Assembly (NCBI RefSeq): GCF_022347545.1
Contig: NZ_JAKREW010000016.1
Coordinates: 1-64,000, forward strand
Direction of reading: 5' to 3'
Origin: Terribium retamae
GTDB taxonomy: Bacteria; Pseudomonadota; Alphaproteobacteria; Rhizobiales; Rhizobiaceae
DNA: 64,000 nt
Below the pieces are notes generated by a model. That model did not search any database. It was given only the letters and a program-made list of their open reading frames with translations, and was not told the origin of the DNA. This document shows positions 33,157 through 41,598 of the stretch, piece after piece (position 1 is the stretch's first letter; the number at the start of each line of letters is the position of its first letter). The position numbers and the translations under genes are program-made.

Positions 33157-33771
33157 TTAAAATTCGATCCCCTGCTGCGCTTTTACGCCGGCGGAAAAAT
33201 GATGCTTGGTCGCTCCCATTTCGGTGACGAGATCGGCGGCTTCGGTAAGAGCCGGCTTGGCGTTGCGGCCGGTGACGACGACATGCAGATCCTCGCGCCG
33301 GCCCTTCAGTGCGGCCACGACACGATCGAGATCCAGATAGTCGTAGCGCAGCGCGATGTTGAGTTCGTCCAGCACCAGCAGGCTGATGGACGGGTCTGCC
33401 ATTAATTCTTCCACCCTCACCCAGGCAGCTTCGGCGGCGGCGATGTCGCGCTTCAGATCCTGCGTTTCCCAGGTGAAGCCTTCGCCCATCGAATACCAGA
33501 CCAGTTGATCGCCGAATGCCTTGAAAGCGTCCTTTTCGCCGGTATGCCACTTGCCCTTGATGAACTGCACGACGCCGACGCGTCGGCCGTAGCCGAGCAT
33601 GCGCAGCGCCAACCCGAAGGCGGCCGTGGTCTTGCCCTTGCCCGGACCGGTGTTGACGATGAGCAGGCCTTTCTCGATCGTCTTTTGCGCCACCTCGGCG
33701 TCCTGCACCGCCTTGCGCTTGGCCATCTTGGCGCGGTGGCGCTCGGCTTCGCTATCGTCGATATCAGCCAT
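33157..33771 (-). CDS. cobO: Cob(I)yrinic acid a,c-diamide adenosyltransferase
   Basis: The 204-residue protein has the P-loop TGPGKGKTT (41-49) followed by AAFGLALRMLGYGRRVGVVQFIKG and the LLVLDELNIAL Walker-B-like segment, all typical of CobO/CobA/BtuR. It transfers the adenosyl group of ATP to the cobalt of the corrinoid. It starts 1 base after the cobP stop and is the last gene of the riboswitch-controlled run cbtB-cbtA-cobP-cobO. Confidence 0.95.
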   Translation of the reverse strand: MADIDDSEAERHRAKMAKRKAVQDAEVAQKTIEKGLLIVNTGPGKGKTTAAFGLALRMLGYGRRVGVVQFIKGKWHTGEKDAFKAFGDQLVWYSMGEGFTWETQDLKRDIAAAEAAWVRVEELMADPSISLLVLDELNIALRYDYLDLDRVVAALKGRREDLHVVVTGRNAKPALTEAADLVTEMGATKHHFSAGVKAQQGIEF

Positions 33772-33772
33772 G

Positions 33773-34282
33773 TCATTTCACCTTGAGGGGCAGGCCGGCA
33801 ACCGTCAGCACCACGTCGTCGGCGACTGCTGCGACCTGCTGATTGAGGCGCCCCGCAGCGTCACGGAAGCGGCGCGCCAGCGCATTGTCCGGCACGATGC
33901 CAAGGCCGACCTCGTTGGACACCACGAACCACGGACCGCGCGGTTTCGACAGTGCAGCCGTCAGCCTGGCGCATTCTGCCTCGACATCGTGCTCGGCCAA
34001 CATGTGATTGGTAAGCCAAAGCGTAAGGCAGTCGAGCAATACCGGGCGCCCAGCAGGCAAGCGCACGAGCAATTCGACCAGGTCTAGTGGTGCGTCCGCC
34101 GTTTCCCAGCCTTCGCCGCGACGAGCCCGATGATGCGCGATGCGTTCGCGCATTTCATCATCATAAGCCTGTGCGGTCGCGATATAGATCCATGGCGCCG
34201 GCAGCGCCGTGACAAGCTTTTCGGCATGCGCGCTCTTGCCTGAGCGCGCACCGCCGATGATGAAGGTCAGACGATCAGGCAA
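33773..34282 (-). CDS. cobP: Adenosylcobinamide kinase / adenosylcobinamide-phosphate guanylyltransferase
   Basis: The protein is 169 residues from the TTG at 34282. The nucleotide loop GGARSGKS (10-17), the GEGWET guanylylation region and VSNEVGLGIVP with DCLTLWLTN are all CobU/CobP signatures. It phosphorylates adenosylcobinamide and then adds GMP to activate it. The TTG puts the first strand LTFIIGG at the normal position and overlaps the cbtA stop by 8 bases. A GTG at 34345 would add 21 residues lying inside cbtA. Which start is used is uncertain. Confidence 0.9.
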   Translation of the reverse strand: MPDRLTFIIGGARSGKSAHAEKLVTALPAPWIYIATAQAYDDEMRERIAHHRARRGEGWETADAPLDLVELLVRLPAGRPVLLDCLTLWLTNHMLAEHDVEAECARLTAALSKPRGPWFVVSNEVGLGIVPDNALARRFRDAAGRLNQQVAAVADDVVLTVAGLPLKVK

Positions 34283-35024
34283 AGCTGTCGCGAAGGCTCG
34301 ACGACTGCCCGGTGAAACGACCGCGCACGACGCCGACGACCGCACCCAGCACGACCCAGAACACCAGGTTGGTCAGCGTTACCGCCACAACGAACTGATG
34401 ATGCAGGCCTTCCGGAATCGGCGTCTCGTAGCTTGCCGGCTGTGGCGCACCAACGATGTGCGGCGCAACGATCAGCACGATTGCGAGCACCGTGAGCGGC
34501 AATGACCGTCGAAAGGCGATCAGAGCAAGGCCGACAGCGGTGGCAACGACCGTGGAAATCCACCAGACCTGCCTGGGAATCAGGTCGGCCGCAGGCATCG
34601 CCGGCAGTTCCGGCGGCAGTCCGAGACCCGGCGCCAATGTGAAGACAGCGAAACCGGCTAGACCCCAGAACACACCTTGGCGCCAATTGCCGATACCGCC
34701 AGCGAACTCCGAGAAGGCGACCAGGATCAGCGCAAAACCAATTCCGGTCACGACATTGGACAGCACATTGAAGGTAAAGCGCTCCACGCCGTCGGCGGGT
34801 GCCCAACCTTCCTCTTCTTCCGCAGGCGCAGCCGAACTCGTCGCATTGGTACCGGCATCGGCAGCAGGCGCAGCCGCGTGCTCGTGGCCGCCGGCAGCCT
34901 GTTCATAGACTTCCGCCTTCAGGATCAGCGGAACGGTTGCGTAGGCCTGCAGACAAGCGAGGACGATGCCGGCGAACAGCCCCGCGATCGCCGCGACGAA
35001 CACGACGTTGCGAAAAATAGACAT
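34275..35024 (-). CDS. cbtA: Cobalt transporter subunit CbtA
   Basis: The 249-residue membrane protein has about five hydrophobic segments. The first (FRNVVFVAAIAGLFAGIVLA) is at the N-terminus, followed by a His/Ala-rich loop (GGHEH near residue 46) and the PPELPAMPAADL segment typical of CbtA. Together with CbtB it forms the predicted cobalt uptake system found under B12 riboswitches in alphaproteobacteria. It starts 16 bases after cbtB and overlaps cobP. Confidence 0.9.
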   Translation of the reverse strand: MSIFRNVVFVAAIAGLFAGIVLACLQAYATVPLILKAEVYEQAAGGHEHAAAPAADAGTNATSSAAPAEEEEGWAPADGVERFTFNVLSNVVTGIGFALILVAFSEFAGGIGNWRQGVFWGLAGFAVFTLAPGLGLPPELPAMPAADLIPRQVWWISTVVATAVGLALIAFRRSLPLTVLAIVLIVAPHIVGAPQPASYETPIPEGLHHQFVVAVTLTNLVFWVVLGAVVGVVRGRFTGQSSSLRDSFA

Positions 35025-35040
35025 GTCGGGGACCCCCTGG

Positions 35041-35220
35041 TTAGTGGCAGGGGAACGCCATCGAGTGGCGTGCGTCGTGAGCGGCGTTGTGCACGGCTTC
35101 GATATGCGAGAAGCCGGTGAAGCCGATGACGAAGATGCCCAGCAGGCCAGCGAACGCCAGTTGCAGGAGCCGCGACTGCGAGGAAGCCGAGGTGCCGAGC
35201 GAGACGGAAGCGGTATTCAT
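35041..35220 (-). CDS. cbtB: Cobalt transporter subunit CbtB
   Basis: The 59-residue protein has a single membrane segment (about 20-38) and ends in a His-rich motif, HNAAHDARHSMAFPCH, the metal-binding signature of CbtB. The ATG at 35220 has an AGGA site 7 bases upstream. An open frame extends into the riboswitch and is not used. It is the first gene after the cobalamin riboswitch, so its synthesis should drop when adenosylcobalamin is plentiful. Confidence 0.92.
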   Translation of the reverse strand: MNTASVSLGTSASSQSRLLQLAFAGLLGIFVIGFTGFSHIEAVHNAAHDARHSMAFPCH

Positions 35221-35264
35221 GGTCTGTCCTTTCACCCTCCACCCGAGGGCATTACCATCATTGC

Positions 35265-35425
35265 TGTCGCCGGCAGGTCTCCTGGCTTGCGGATCAGCGC
35301 CCTTCCCCACCTTCCCGAGGCGAACCTCAGTGGCATTGGAGAGGACTACCGCTCACAGTTGCGGGGGCAGCCACGGCTTTGGATGGATATTCCCCTCACC
35401 GTATTCCCTCTTGGTCCCGAAGGGA
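35265..35425 (-). promoter_or_regulatory. Cobalamin (B12) riboswitch
   Basis: On the minus strand the region contains the B12 box AGCCAGGAGACCTGCC (35272-35287), the conserved GCTGCCCCCGCAACTG segment near 35357-35370, and GGGAATACGGTGAGGGG-like sequence upstream. A 5-bp hairpin (35235-35249) between the aptamer and the cbtB ribosome site may be the expression platform. It should repress cbtB-cbtA-cobP-cobO when adenosylcobalamin binds. Confidence 0.93.
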
Positions 35426-35439
35426 CCGACGACAGCAGG

Positions 35440-35468
35440 ACTATAGAAAGAATCGCGACGTCCAGCAA
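35440..35468 (-). promoter_or_regulatory. Sigma-70-type promoter for the riboswitch leader
   Basis: Read on the minus strand, a -35 box TTGCTG (35468-35463) and a -10 box TATAGT (35445-35440) are separated by 17 bases. Transcription would begin about 10 bases before the aptamer. This gives cbtB its own promoter, independent of the MFS gene that ends at 35516. Confidence 0.55.
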
Positions 35469-35515
35469 ACCAAATTCCGCCATCGACGGATGTGTAAGCG
35501 TCATCCGACGGGGCA

Positions 35516-36715
35516 CTACATCGATTTCGGCAGATATCGCCAAGTGACGACGGCACAGACGGCAGCAAGACAGCCAAGCGTGGCGAAAACCGACCCAAGT
35601 CCTAAAAAGGTCAGCACCACCGAATAGACCAATGGCGGCGTCAGTTCCGAAAAATCGAGATAGGTGCGGTAGACAGCAGCCATCTGCGGCCGCTCATAGG
35701 CACGCACCGAACGCATGAAAGCGGTGGAGCCGATGGCATCGAGTGCGATGGTGAACAGGGCTCCGACCAAAAGCAGGCCAGCGGTGGCAAGGGGTATAAG
35801 CTCTCCAATGGCGCCGGCGAGCCAGAGCGAAACCGCCATTCCGACAAAGGCGAGCGTCATCACGTTGCGCGCGCCATAACGTTTGCCCGCCCTGCCCCAG
35901 TAAATCGCCGCGAACAGAAGAGCATTGCCAGCCGAAACCAGAAGGCCACCGGCGAGTTCACCCTGGCCGGTGATGACCATGAACAGCGGACCGTAGACGA
36001 AGAAGGTCGTCCAGTAGCAGGACCGGCCGAACGCGATGAGCCAGGCCAGCCGCAATCTCGGCTGGCGGACAAAGCGGCCGATATTGGCGAAAGGATTGAT
36101 GGGACGGCTTTTGCCCGGCACGATCATCGGATTGTCGCCCAAGCGGTAGTACCAGAAGAGCGCAAGCAGCAAGAGCGCGAAGACGGCCACCGCTCCATGC
36201 GCAGCGTAGATGCCGTAGCGCGTGTATAGGAAGATGCCGAGCGTGGGCCCGCTGGTCCAGGCGATCATCGACCACGCCATGCGCAGGGATTCGGCCTGCA
36301 GGAGATCCGTTTTGCGGACGTGGTCCATGATGTAGAGGTTGAGCGTGATCGACAGCGCGCTTGCGCCCATCACCCGGCATAGCATGCCGATAATCTGGCC
36401 CGGTAGCGAATGGGTGACGAAAAACAACGAACCGATGGCAAGCAACAGCGCTCCCGCGGTATAAACCCATCTGCGCGCGAAACGATGGATGAGCATCGGC
36501 ATGAACAGCGTGACGGAGAGGCCAAGCAACGACACGATCGTATAGAGGATCGAGACTGCCTGCTCGTTCTTCAGGATTTCATAGGCCTGGATCGGGATGA
36601 CGGAAGCGACCGTGGCTCGCGCGCAGGATTCAATGGCATAAAGCGAGGCAAAGGTGCGCGCGTCCGCCGGCGGAACAACCGGTAGCCAGATCGGATGGCG
36701 GACATGCGTGGACAT
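35516..36715 (-). CDS. MFS transporter
   Basis: The 399-residue protein has about 12 hydrophobic segments and standard MFS spacing. The N-terminal part includes RTFASLYAIESCARATVASVIPIQAYEIL, and the motif-A-like loop is weak (HRFARRWVYTAGA). I cannot assign a substrate. It lies 95 bases upstream of the riboswitch on the same strand, but a separate promoter follows it, so a B12 link is not shown. Its 5' end faces the DUF1624 gene across a 225-base divergent gap that holds no other gene I can see. Confidence 0.83.
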   Translation of the reverse strand: MSTHVRHPIWLPVVPPADARTFASLYAIESCARATVASVIPIQAYEILKNEQAVSILYTIVSLLGLSVTLFMPMLIHRFARRWVYTAGALLLAIGSLFFVTHSLPGQIIGMLCRVMGASALSITLNLYIMDHVRKTDLLQAESLRMAWSMIAWTSGPTLGIFLYTRYGIYAAHGAVAVFALLLLALFWYYRLGDNPMIVPGKSRPINPFANIGRFVRQPRLRLAWLIAFGRSCYWTTFFVYGPLFMVITGQGELAGGLLVSAGNALLFAAIYWGRAGKRYGARNVMTLAFVGMAVSLWLAGAIGELIPLATAGLLLVGALFTIALDAIGSTAFMRSVRAYERPQMAAVYRTYLDFSELTPPLVYSVVLTFLGLGSVFATLGCLAAVCAVVTWRYLPKSM

Positions 36716-36940
36716 GAATTCCCAAACTTACGACTCGCGAGGGAAATTTGCGTCGCCGATGCCTCGACCGGTAGCAGGAAACCGACGCACTCGCGCCGGA
36801 ATGCGAAGCCGGCCAAAGGGTTTTGACAGGTGGTACAACAGCATGTGCTTTTGAGAGGCGATGGACGATACCCGCCGACACTCTCGCTCCGCCCGCATCC
36901 ATGCTAGGCATGGAGCAATCGCAATTTCGAATCCCGCCGC

Positions 36941-37930
36941 ATGAGCCTTGAACAGCAGACTTCCTCCTCCCGACGCATCACACTGATCGATGTCCTGCGC
37001 GGCATCGCGCTGTTGGCGATGGCCAGCTATCACTTCACGTGGGACCTCGAATTTTTCGGCTATGCGAGCGCCGGATTGACTGCGCATGGCCCCTGGAAGA
37101 TCTATGCGCGCTGCATAGCGTCGAGCTTCCTCTTCCTCGTCGGCGTTTCGCTCGTGCTGGCACATGGCGAGCACATACGCTGGCCTGGCTTCTGGAAGCG
37201 CTTCGCTATGGTCGCGGTAGCGGCTGCCGCGATCTCGCTGGTGACCTATGTCGCCACACCCGGAAGCTTCATCTTCTTCGGCATCCTGCATCAGATCGCG
37301 CTGGCCAGTGTGCTCGGCCTTCTCTTCCTGCGTTTGCCTGCGCCGGTGACACTCGTAGTCGCAGCGCTGGTGATCGCCGCCCCCTTCTATCTGCGCTCGC
37401 CCATTTTCGATCATCCTGCGCTGTTATGGGTCGGCCTCTCGTCGGTCGATCCGCGTTCGAATGATTATGTGCCTCTGTTTCCTTGGTTCGGCGCAGTGCT
37501 GATCGGCATCGGCATTGCCAAATTCGCCAAATCAGCTGGCTTGTTCGAGCGACTGGCAAACGTCTCGCTCGGTCAAACGCTGGAGCGGCCTCTCACCTTC
37601 ATCGGCCGTCATAGCCTGGCTTTCTACCTCATCCACCAGCCGGTACTGATCGCCTGCGTCTGGCTGTTCGCGCAGCTGTGGCCGGCCCCCGCGCAAGATC
37701 CGAAGCTTGGCTTCATCAATGCCTGCCAGGCATCGTGCCAGGACAGCCGCGACGCCGCCTTCTGTGTGCGCTATTGTGGTTGTATGCTCACAGCGGTCGA
37801 AAAGGACGGACTGCTGACAGGCATCATGAAAGGCGACCAGCCGGCTTCGGACAGGACGCGTATCGGCGATCTCGCCAGCACCTGCACGGTTCAGACCGAG
37901 GACGCCATGAGCTTGGGGGAAGCCCAATGA
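36941..37930 (+). CDS. DUF1624/HGSNAT-like membrane acyltransferase with Cys-rich tail
   Basis: The 329-residue protein begins with LIDVLRGIALLAMASYHFTWDL (residues 15-36; the His in helix 1 is the family catalytic candidate) and has about eight membrane segments to residue 248. This is the heparan-alpha-glucosaminide N-acetyltransferase catalytic-domain family, which moves acetyl groups across membranes. The last 80 residues are unusual: a soluble tail with cysteines at 262, 266, 275, 279, 281 and 315. Its stop overlaps the start of the downstream methyltransferase-like gene by 4 bases. Confidence 0.82.
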   Translation: MSLEQQTSSSRRITLIDVLRGIALLAMASYHFTWDLEFFGYASAGLTAHGPWKIYARCIASSFLFLVGVSLVLAHGEHIRWPGFWKRFAMVAVAAAAISLVTYVATPGSFIFFGILHQIALASVLGLLFLRLPAPVTLVVAALVIAAPFYLRSPIFDHPALLWVGLSSVDPRSNDYVPLFPWFGAVLIGIGIAKFAKSAGLFERLANVSLGQTLERPLTFIGRHSLAFYLIHQPVLIACVWLFAQLWPAPAQDPKLGFINACQASCQDSRDAAFCVRYCGCMLTAVEKDGLLTGIMKGDQPASDRTRIGDLASTCTVQTEDAMSLGEAQ

Positions 37931-38397
37931 CCGATGCTGCACGCCTGCCGTTTCCGCTGCCGCCCATCATCTTCCTGATTGCACTGATCATAGGGGTCGG
38001 CTTGGGTATCCTCTACCCCATGCCCTGGTTCGGCGATGTCCTGGGCGATATCCTGTTCGGCTTTGGCTGGCTGGCTGCATTGGGCGCGGTCGCGTTGTGG
38101 TTTGCCGCCATCCGCATGATGTTCAAAGCCAGGACGCCTCTGAACCCGGTTGCTACCCCCACGCATCTGTTGACAGGCGGCCCCTTCGGCATCAGCCGAA
38201 ACCCGATCTATCTGTCGCTGGCGACCCTGGTCATCGGCATCGGACTGATAACCGGTAACGTCTGGCTCATACCGCTAGCCTTCATTGCGGGATTGGTGAC
38301 CACCAAGCTGGTGATCCAGCGAGAGGAAAAGGCGCTCGCCGGCAAATTCGGCAAGAAATATCACGACTACGCCAAACGTGTGCGACGCTGGATCTGA
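37927..38397 (+). CDS. Isoprenylcysteine carboxyl methyltransferase / PEMT-like membrane protein
   Basis: The 156-residue protein has three to four membrane segments and the C-terminal signature of the ICMT/PEMT family: GGPFGISRNPIYLSL, then REEKALAGKFGKKYHDY and VRRWI. Family members methylate lipid or cysteine carboxyl groups using SAM at the membrane. It is translationally coupled (ATGA) to the DUF1624 acyltransferase-like gene, which suggests a joint role in envelope modification. The bacterial substrate is unknown. Confidence 0.83.
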   Translation: MTDAARLPFPLPPIIFLIALIIGVGLGILYPMPWFGDVLGDILFGFGWLAALGAVALWFAAIRMMFKARTPLNPVATPTHLLTGGPFGISRNPIYLSLATLVIGIGLITGNVWLIPLAFIAGLVTTKLVIQREEKALAGKFGKKYHDYAKRVRRWI

Positions 38398-38447
38398 GAT
38401 AACCCGCTCTCAGCCAAGCACTACAAGGCAGTCGCGGACTGGCGTTC

Positions 38448-39761
38448 TCAACCTGCGCGCTCGATGCGGATCACTTGTGCTTTGTCGGTCAAGTGACCAT
38501 CCTTGGTGATGGCTTCGACCGCCTTGCGAACTGCCGCTTCGGTGGTTTCATGCGTAACCAGGATAACGGTCTTCTTGTCGACGGCTTCCGGACCTACGGC
38601 GTGCTGCACGATCGATTCCAATGAAATGTCGTTGTCTGCCATGCGCTTGGCCACCGACGCGAACACGCCGACACGGTCATGCACAGTGAGACGGATGAAA
38701 TAACCGCCGGCATGGCTGCGCATTTGCGCCTTCTTGTAGGGCTTCAGCTCCTTGGCCGGGCGGCCGAACACCGGACCGTGCTGGAAACCGGGGCGGCTCT
38801 TGGCGATGTCGGCGATGTCGCCGACGACAGCCGAGGCCGTGGCATTGCCACCGGCACCGGGTCCGGACAGCAGCAGTTCACCCAAAATGTCGGTCTCAAT
38901 CGCCACTGCATTGGTGACGCCGTGGACCTGCGCGATCACCGAGGCGGTCGGTACCATTGTCGGATGCACACGCTGTTCGATGCCGCTCTCGGTCCGCTGA
39001 GCGACACCGAGCAGTTTGATGCGATAGCCGAGTTCAGCGGCGGCGCGAATATCGGCCTGGGTAATGTTGGAGATGCCTTCCAGATAGATGTCGTCGGCAG
39101 CGATCCTGTGACCAAAGGCCAGGCTGGTCAGAATGGCGAGCTTGTGCGCGGTATCATTGCCTTCGATGTCGAAGGTCGGGTCTGCTTCCGCATAACCAAG
39201 CCGCTGCGCATCTTTCAGGCAAGCCTCGAAGGACAGGCCCTCGGCTTCCATGCGGGTCAGGATATAATTGCAGGTGCCGTTCAGGATGCCGAAGACGCGA
39301 TTGACCGAATTGCCGGCCATCGCCTCGCGCATCGTCTTGATGACGGGAATACCGCCGGCCACCGCCGCCTCGTAGTTAAGCAGGACACCCTTCTTCTCGG
39401 CGATCTCCGCCAGCGCCACGCCATGCTTGGCGAGCAGTGCCTTGTTGGCAGTCACGACATGGCGGCCGGCCTCGAGCGCGGCCTTCACACTTTCACGTGC
39501 CGCACCCTCATCGCCACCGATCAGCTCGATGAAGACGTCGATCTCGTTCGAACGAGCCAGGTCGACCGGGTTTTCGAACCAGGAGACACTGGAAAGATCG
39601 ATGCCGCGGTCCTTGTCGCGGCTGCGTGCCGAAACGGCGGTCACCGTGATGGTGCGGCCGCACTGACGGGTGAGTTCGGCTGCCTTTTCGGTAAGCACAC
39701 GCACGACCGAGGCTCCGACAGTGCCGAGGCCGGCAATTCCAACACGCAAGGATTCAGCCAT
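38448..39761 (-). CDS. hom: Homoserine dehydrogenase
   Basis: The 437-residue protein has an N-terminal NAD(P) fold (GIAGLGTVGASVV near residue 8), the catalytic domain with YEAAVAGGIPVIKTMREAM and GILNGTCNYILTRM, and a C-terminal ACT domain (about 350-430) for feedback by threonine. It reduces aspartate semialdehyde to homoserine for threonine and methionine. The ATG at 39761 is family-consistent. It lies 49 bases downstream of the aminotransferase gene, with which it probably forms an operon. Confidence 0.95.
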   Translation of the reverse strand: MAESLRVGIAGLGTVGASVVRVLTEKAAELTRQCGRTITVTAVSARSRDKDRGIDLSSVSWFENPVDLARSNEIDVFIELIGGDEGAARESVKAALEAGRHVVTANKALLAKHGVALAEIAEKKGVLLNYEAAVAGGIPVIKTMREAMAGNSVNRVFGILNGTCNYILTRMEAEGLSFEACLKDAQRLGYAEADPTFDIEGNDTAHKLAILTSLAFGHRIAADDIYLEGISNITQADIRAAAELGYRIKLLGVAQRTESGIEQRVHPTMVPTASVIAQVHGVTNAVAIETDILGELLLSGPGAGGNATASAVVGDIADIAKSRPGFQHGPVFGRPAKELKPYKKAQMRSHAGGYFIRLTVHDRVGVFASVAKRMADNDISLESIVQHAVGPEAVDKKTVILVTHETTEAAVRKAVEAITKDGHLTDKAQVIRIERAG

Positions 39762-39810
39762 GATGGACGGCTCTCTTTCTCGGTCGTTCGGGATGATTGG
39801 TGGCGGCGGT

Positions 39811-41028
39811 TCAGCGATGTGCCGCCAGCGGCACCACATTGTTGGGTTGCTTGGCGGTGGTGGCCAGGAACTTCTTTATGTTGCGGGCCGCCTGCCGGAT
39901 GCGGTGCTCGTTCTCGACCAGCGCCAGACGCACATAGTCGTCGCCATGCTCGCCGAAGCCGATGCCGGGCGCCACCGCCACGTCGGCATGCTCGATCAAA
40001 AGCTTGGAGAACTCGAGCGAGCCAAGATGCTTGAACGGCTCGGGGATCGGTGCCCAGGCAAACATCGTCGCCGCCGGCGCCGGAATGTCCCAGCCGGCGC
40101 GGCTGAAGGCATCGACCATCACGTCGCGGCGCTTGTGATAGATATCGCGCACTTCCTCTATATCGGAACCATCACCGTTGAGCGCTGCGGTGGCAGCAAC
40201 CTGGATCGGCGTGAAAGCGCCATAGTCGAGATACGACTTCACGCGCGTCAGCGCCGCGATCAGCCGCTCGTTGCCGACGGCAAAGCCCATGCGCCAGCCA
40301 GGCATGGAAAAGGTCTTCGACATCGAGGTGAACTCGACAGTGACATCGATCGCGCCCGGCACCTGCAGCACCGAGGGCGGCGGATTGCCATCGAAATAGA
40401 TCTCCGAATAAGCAAGATCCGATAGAATGATGATGTCGTTCTTCTTCGCGAAGGCCACGACGTCCTTATAGAAGTCGAGCGTCGCGACATAAGCCGTGGG
40501 ATTCGACGGATAATTGAGGATCAATGCCAGCGGCTTCGGGATGGAGTGGCGCACGCCACGCTCCAGCGCTGGAATGAAGCCGTCATTCGGCTCGGCCTGC
40601 AGCGAGCGGATGACACCGCCCGACATGATGAAGCCGAAGGCATGGATCGGGTAGGTCGGATCCGGGCAAAGAACCACATCGCCAGGCGCCGTGATGGCCT
40701 GCGCCATGTTGGCAAAGCCCTCCTTCGAGCCCAGCGTCGCCACCACCTGAGTGTCGGGGTTGAGCTTCACACCGAAACGGCGGGCATAATAGTTGGCCTG
40801 GGCGCGGCGCAGGCCGGGAATGCCGCGCGACGACGAGTAGCGATGGGTACGCGGATCGCGCACCACTTCGCACAGCTTATCGACGATGGCCTTGGGAGTC
40901 GGGAGATCTGGATTGCCCATGCCGAGATCGATGATGTCGGCGCCACGAGACCGCGCGCTGGCCTTCAGGCGATTGACCTGTTCGAAGACGTAGGGAGGAA
41001 GACGGCGGACTTTGTGAAACTCTTCCAT
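39811..41028 (-). CDS. PLP aminotransferase, AlaC / LL-diaminopimelate aminotransferase-like
   Basis: The 405-residue class I aminotransferase has PLP Lys238 in SMSKTFSMPGWRMGF and the cofactor loop NYPSNPTAY. The opening FHKVRRLPPYVFEQVNRLK is typical of the AlaC/DapL-like group seen next to hom in Hyphomicrobiales. It probably makes alanine from pyruvate, or acts on a related amino acid pair. True DapL activity is uncertain. The ATG at 41028 is five codons inside the longest frame. Confidence 0.88.
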   Translation of the reverse strand: MEEFHKVRRLPPYVFEQVNRLKASARSRGADIIDLGMGNPDLPTPKAIVDKLCEVVRDPRTHRYSSSRGIPGLRRAQANYYARRFGVKLNPDTQVVATLGSKEGFANMAQAITAPGDVVLCPDPTYPIHAFGFIMSGGVIRSLQAEPNDGFIPALERGVRHSIPKPLALILNYPSNPTAYVATLDFYKDVVAFAKKNDIIILSDLAYSEIYFDGNPPPSVLQVPGAIDVTVEFTSMSKTFSMPGWRMGFAVGNERLIAALTRVKSYLDYGAFTPIQVAATAALNGDGSDIEEVRDIYHKRRDVMVDAFSRAGWDIPAPAATMFAWAPIPEPFKHLGSLEFSKLLIEHADVAVAPGIGFGEHGDDYVRLALVENEHRIRQAARNIKKFLATTAKQPNNVVPLAAHR

Positions 41029-41069
41029 GTTCGTTCCGATCAAGGGGGCGCGGTGGCGCGCCTATAGCC

Positions 41070-41474
41070 TTATTTGCAATTCGGGTCGAGGGCGGGGTCG
41101 CACTTGGCCCCGATCTGCTTCAACGCATTCTTGGCATGACTGGCCTTAAGCTTTTCCACTTCGGCGGCGTCGGTCGCGGCCGCCGGATCGCCCGGATGTG
41201 ATTGTGCGTTCGCCCTGGCCGCGGCAAGCTGGGCAAGCTTGGCATTCTTCTCGTCTTCGGTGAATTGCGTCGCCGCGTTCTGCGGCTTGATGTTGAGATT
41301 AGGGAAGGATCCGGTGTCCTTCGGGCCGGTCATCGTGCCGCCCGACTCCACGGTGGTGGTATTTCTGCTGCTCGAACCCGCGCACCCCGTTATGGCGACG
41401 GCCGAGGTCAGTATGGCCGCGAACACGAAACGCCCGCAGACTGCAAGCACGAGCTGACCAACACGATCCGTCAT
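41070..41474 (-). CDS. Small predicted lipoprotein
   Basis: The 134-residue protein has a signal sequence with a lipobox (AITGC, Cys31), after which a Ser/Thr/Gly linker and a charged helical region follow (about 70-125). The C-terminal CDPALDPNC holds two cysteines that could pair. I do not recognise the family. It is 41 bases upstream of the aminotransferase, on the same strand, and divergent from phaC. Confidence 0.65.
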   Translation of the reverse strand: MTDRVGQLVLAVCGRFVFAAILTSAVAITGCAGSSSRNTTTVESGGTMTGPKDTGSFPNLNIKPQNAATQFTEDEKNAKLAQLAAARANAQSHPGDPAAATDAAEVEKLKASHAKNALKQIGAKCDPALDPNCK

Positions 41475-41533
41475 AATATTACCCGCAATGGCCAGTTGAA
41501 GCTCACTTTCCCGTAATGGGCAGCAAAAGCATA

Positions 41534-41562
41534 TTGGCTCCTATTCGACCTTGCATGATACT
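41534..41562 (+). promoter_or_regulatory. Candidate promoter for phaC
   Basis: TTGGCT (41534-41539) and GATACT (41557-41562) are separated by 17 bases and lie about 37 bases before the phaC ATG at 41599. The -10 box is poor, so this is a tentative call. Confidence 0.35.
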
Positions 41563-41598
41563 ATGTCAAGAAATCGCTAGGGAGGAACCGCGCAAACC

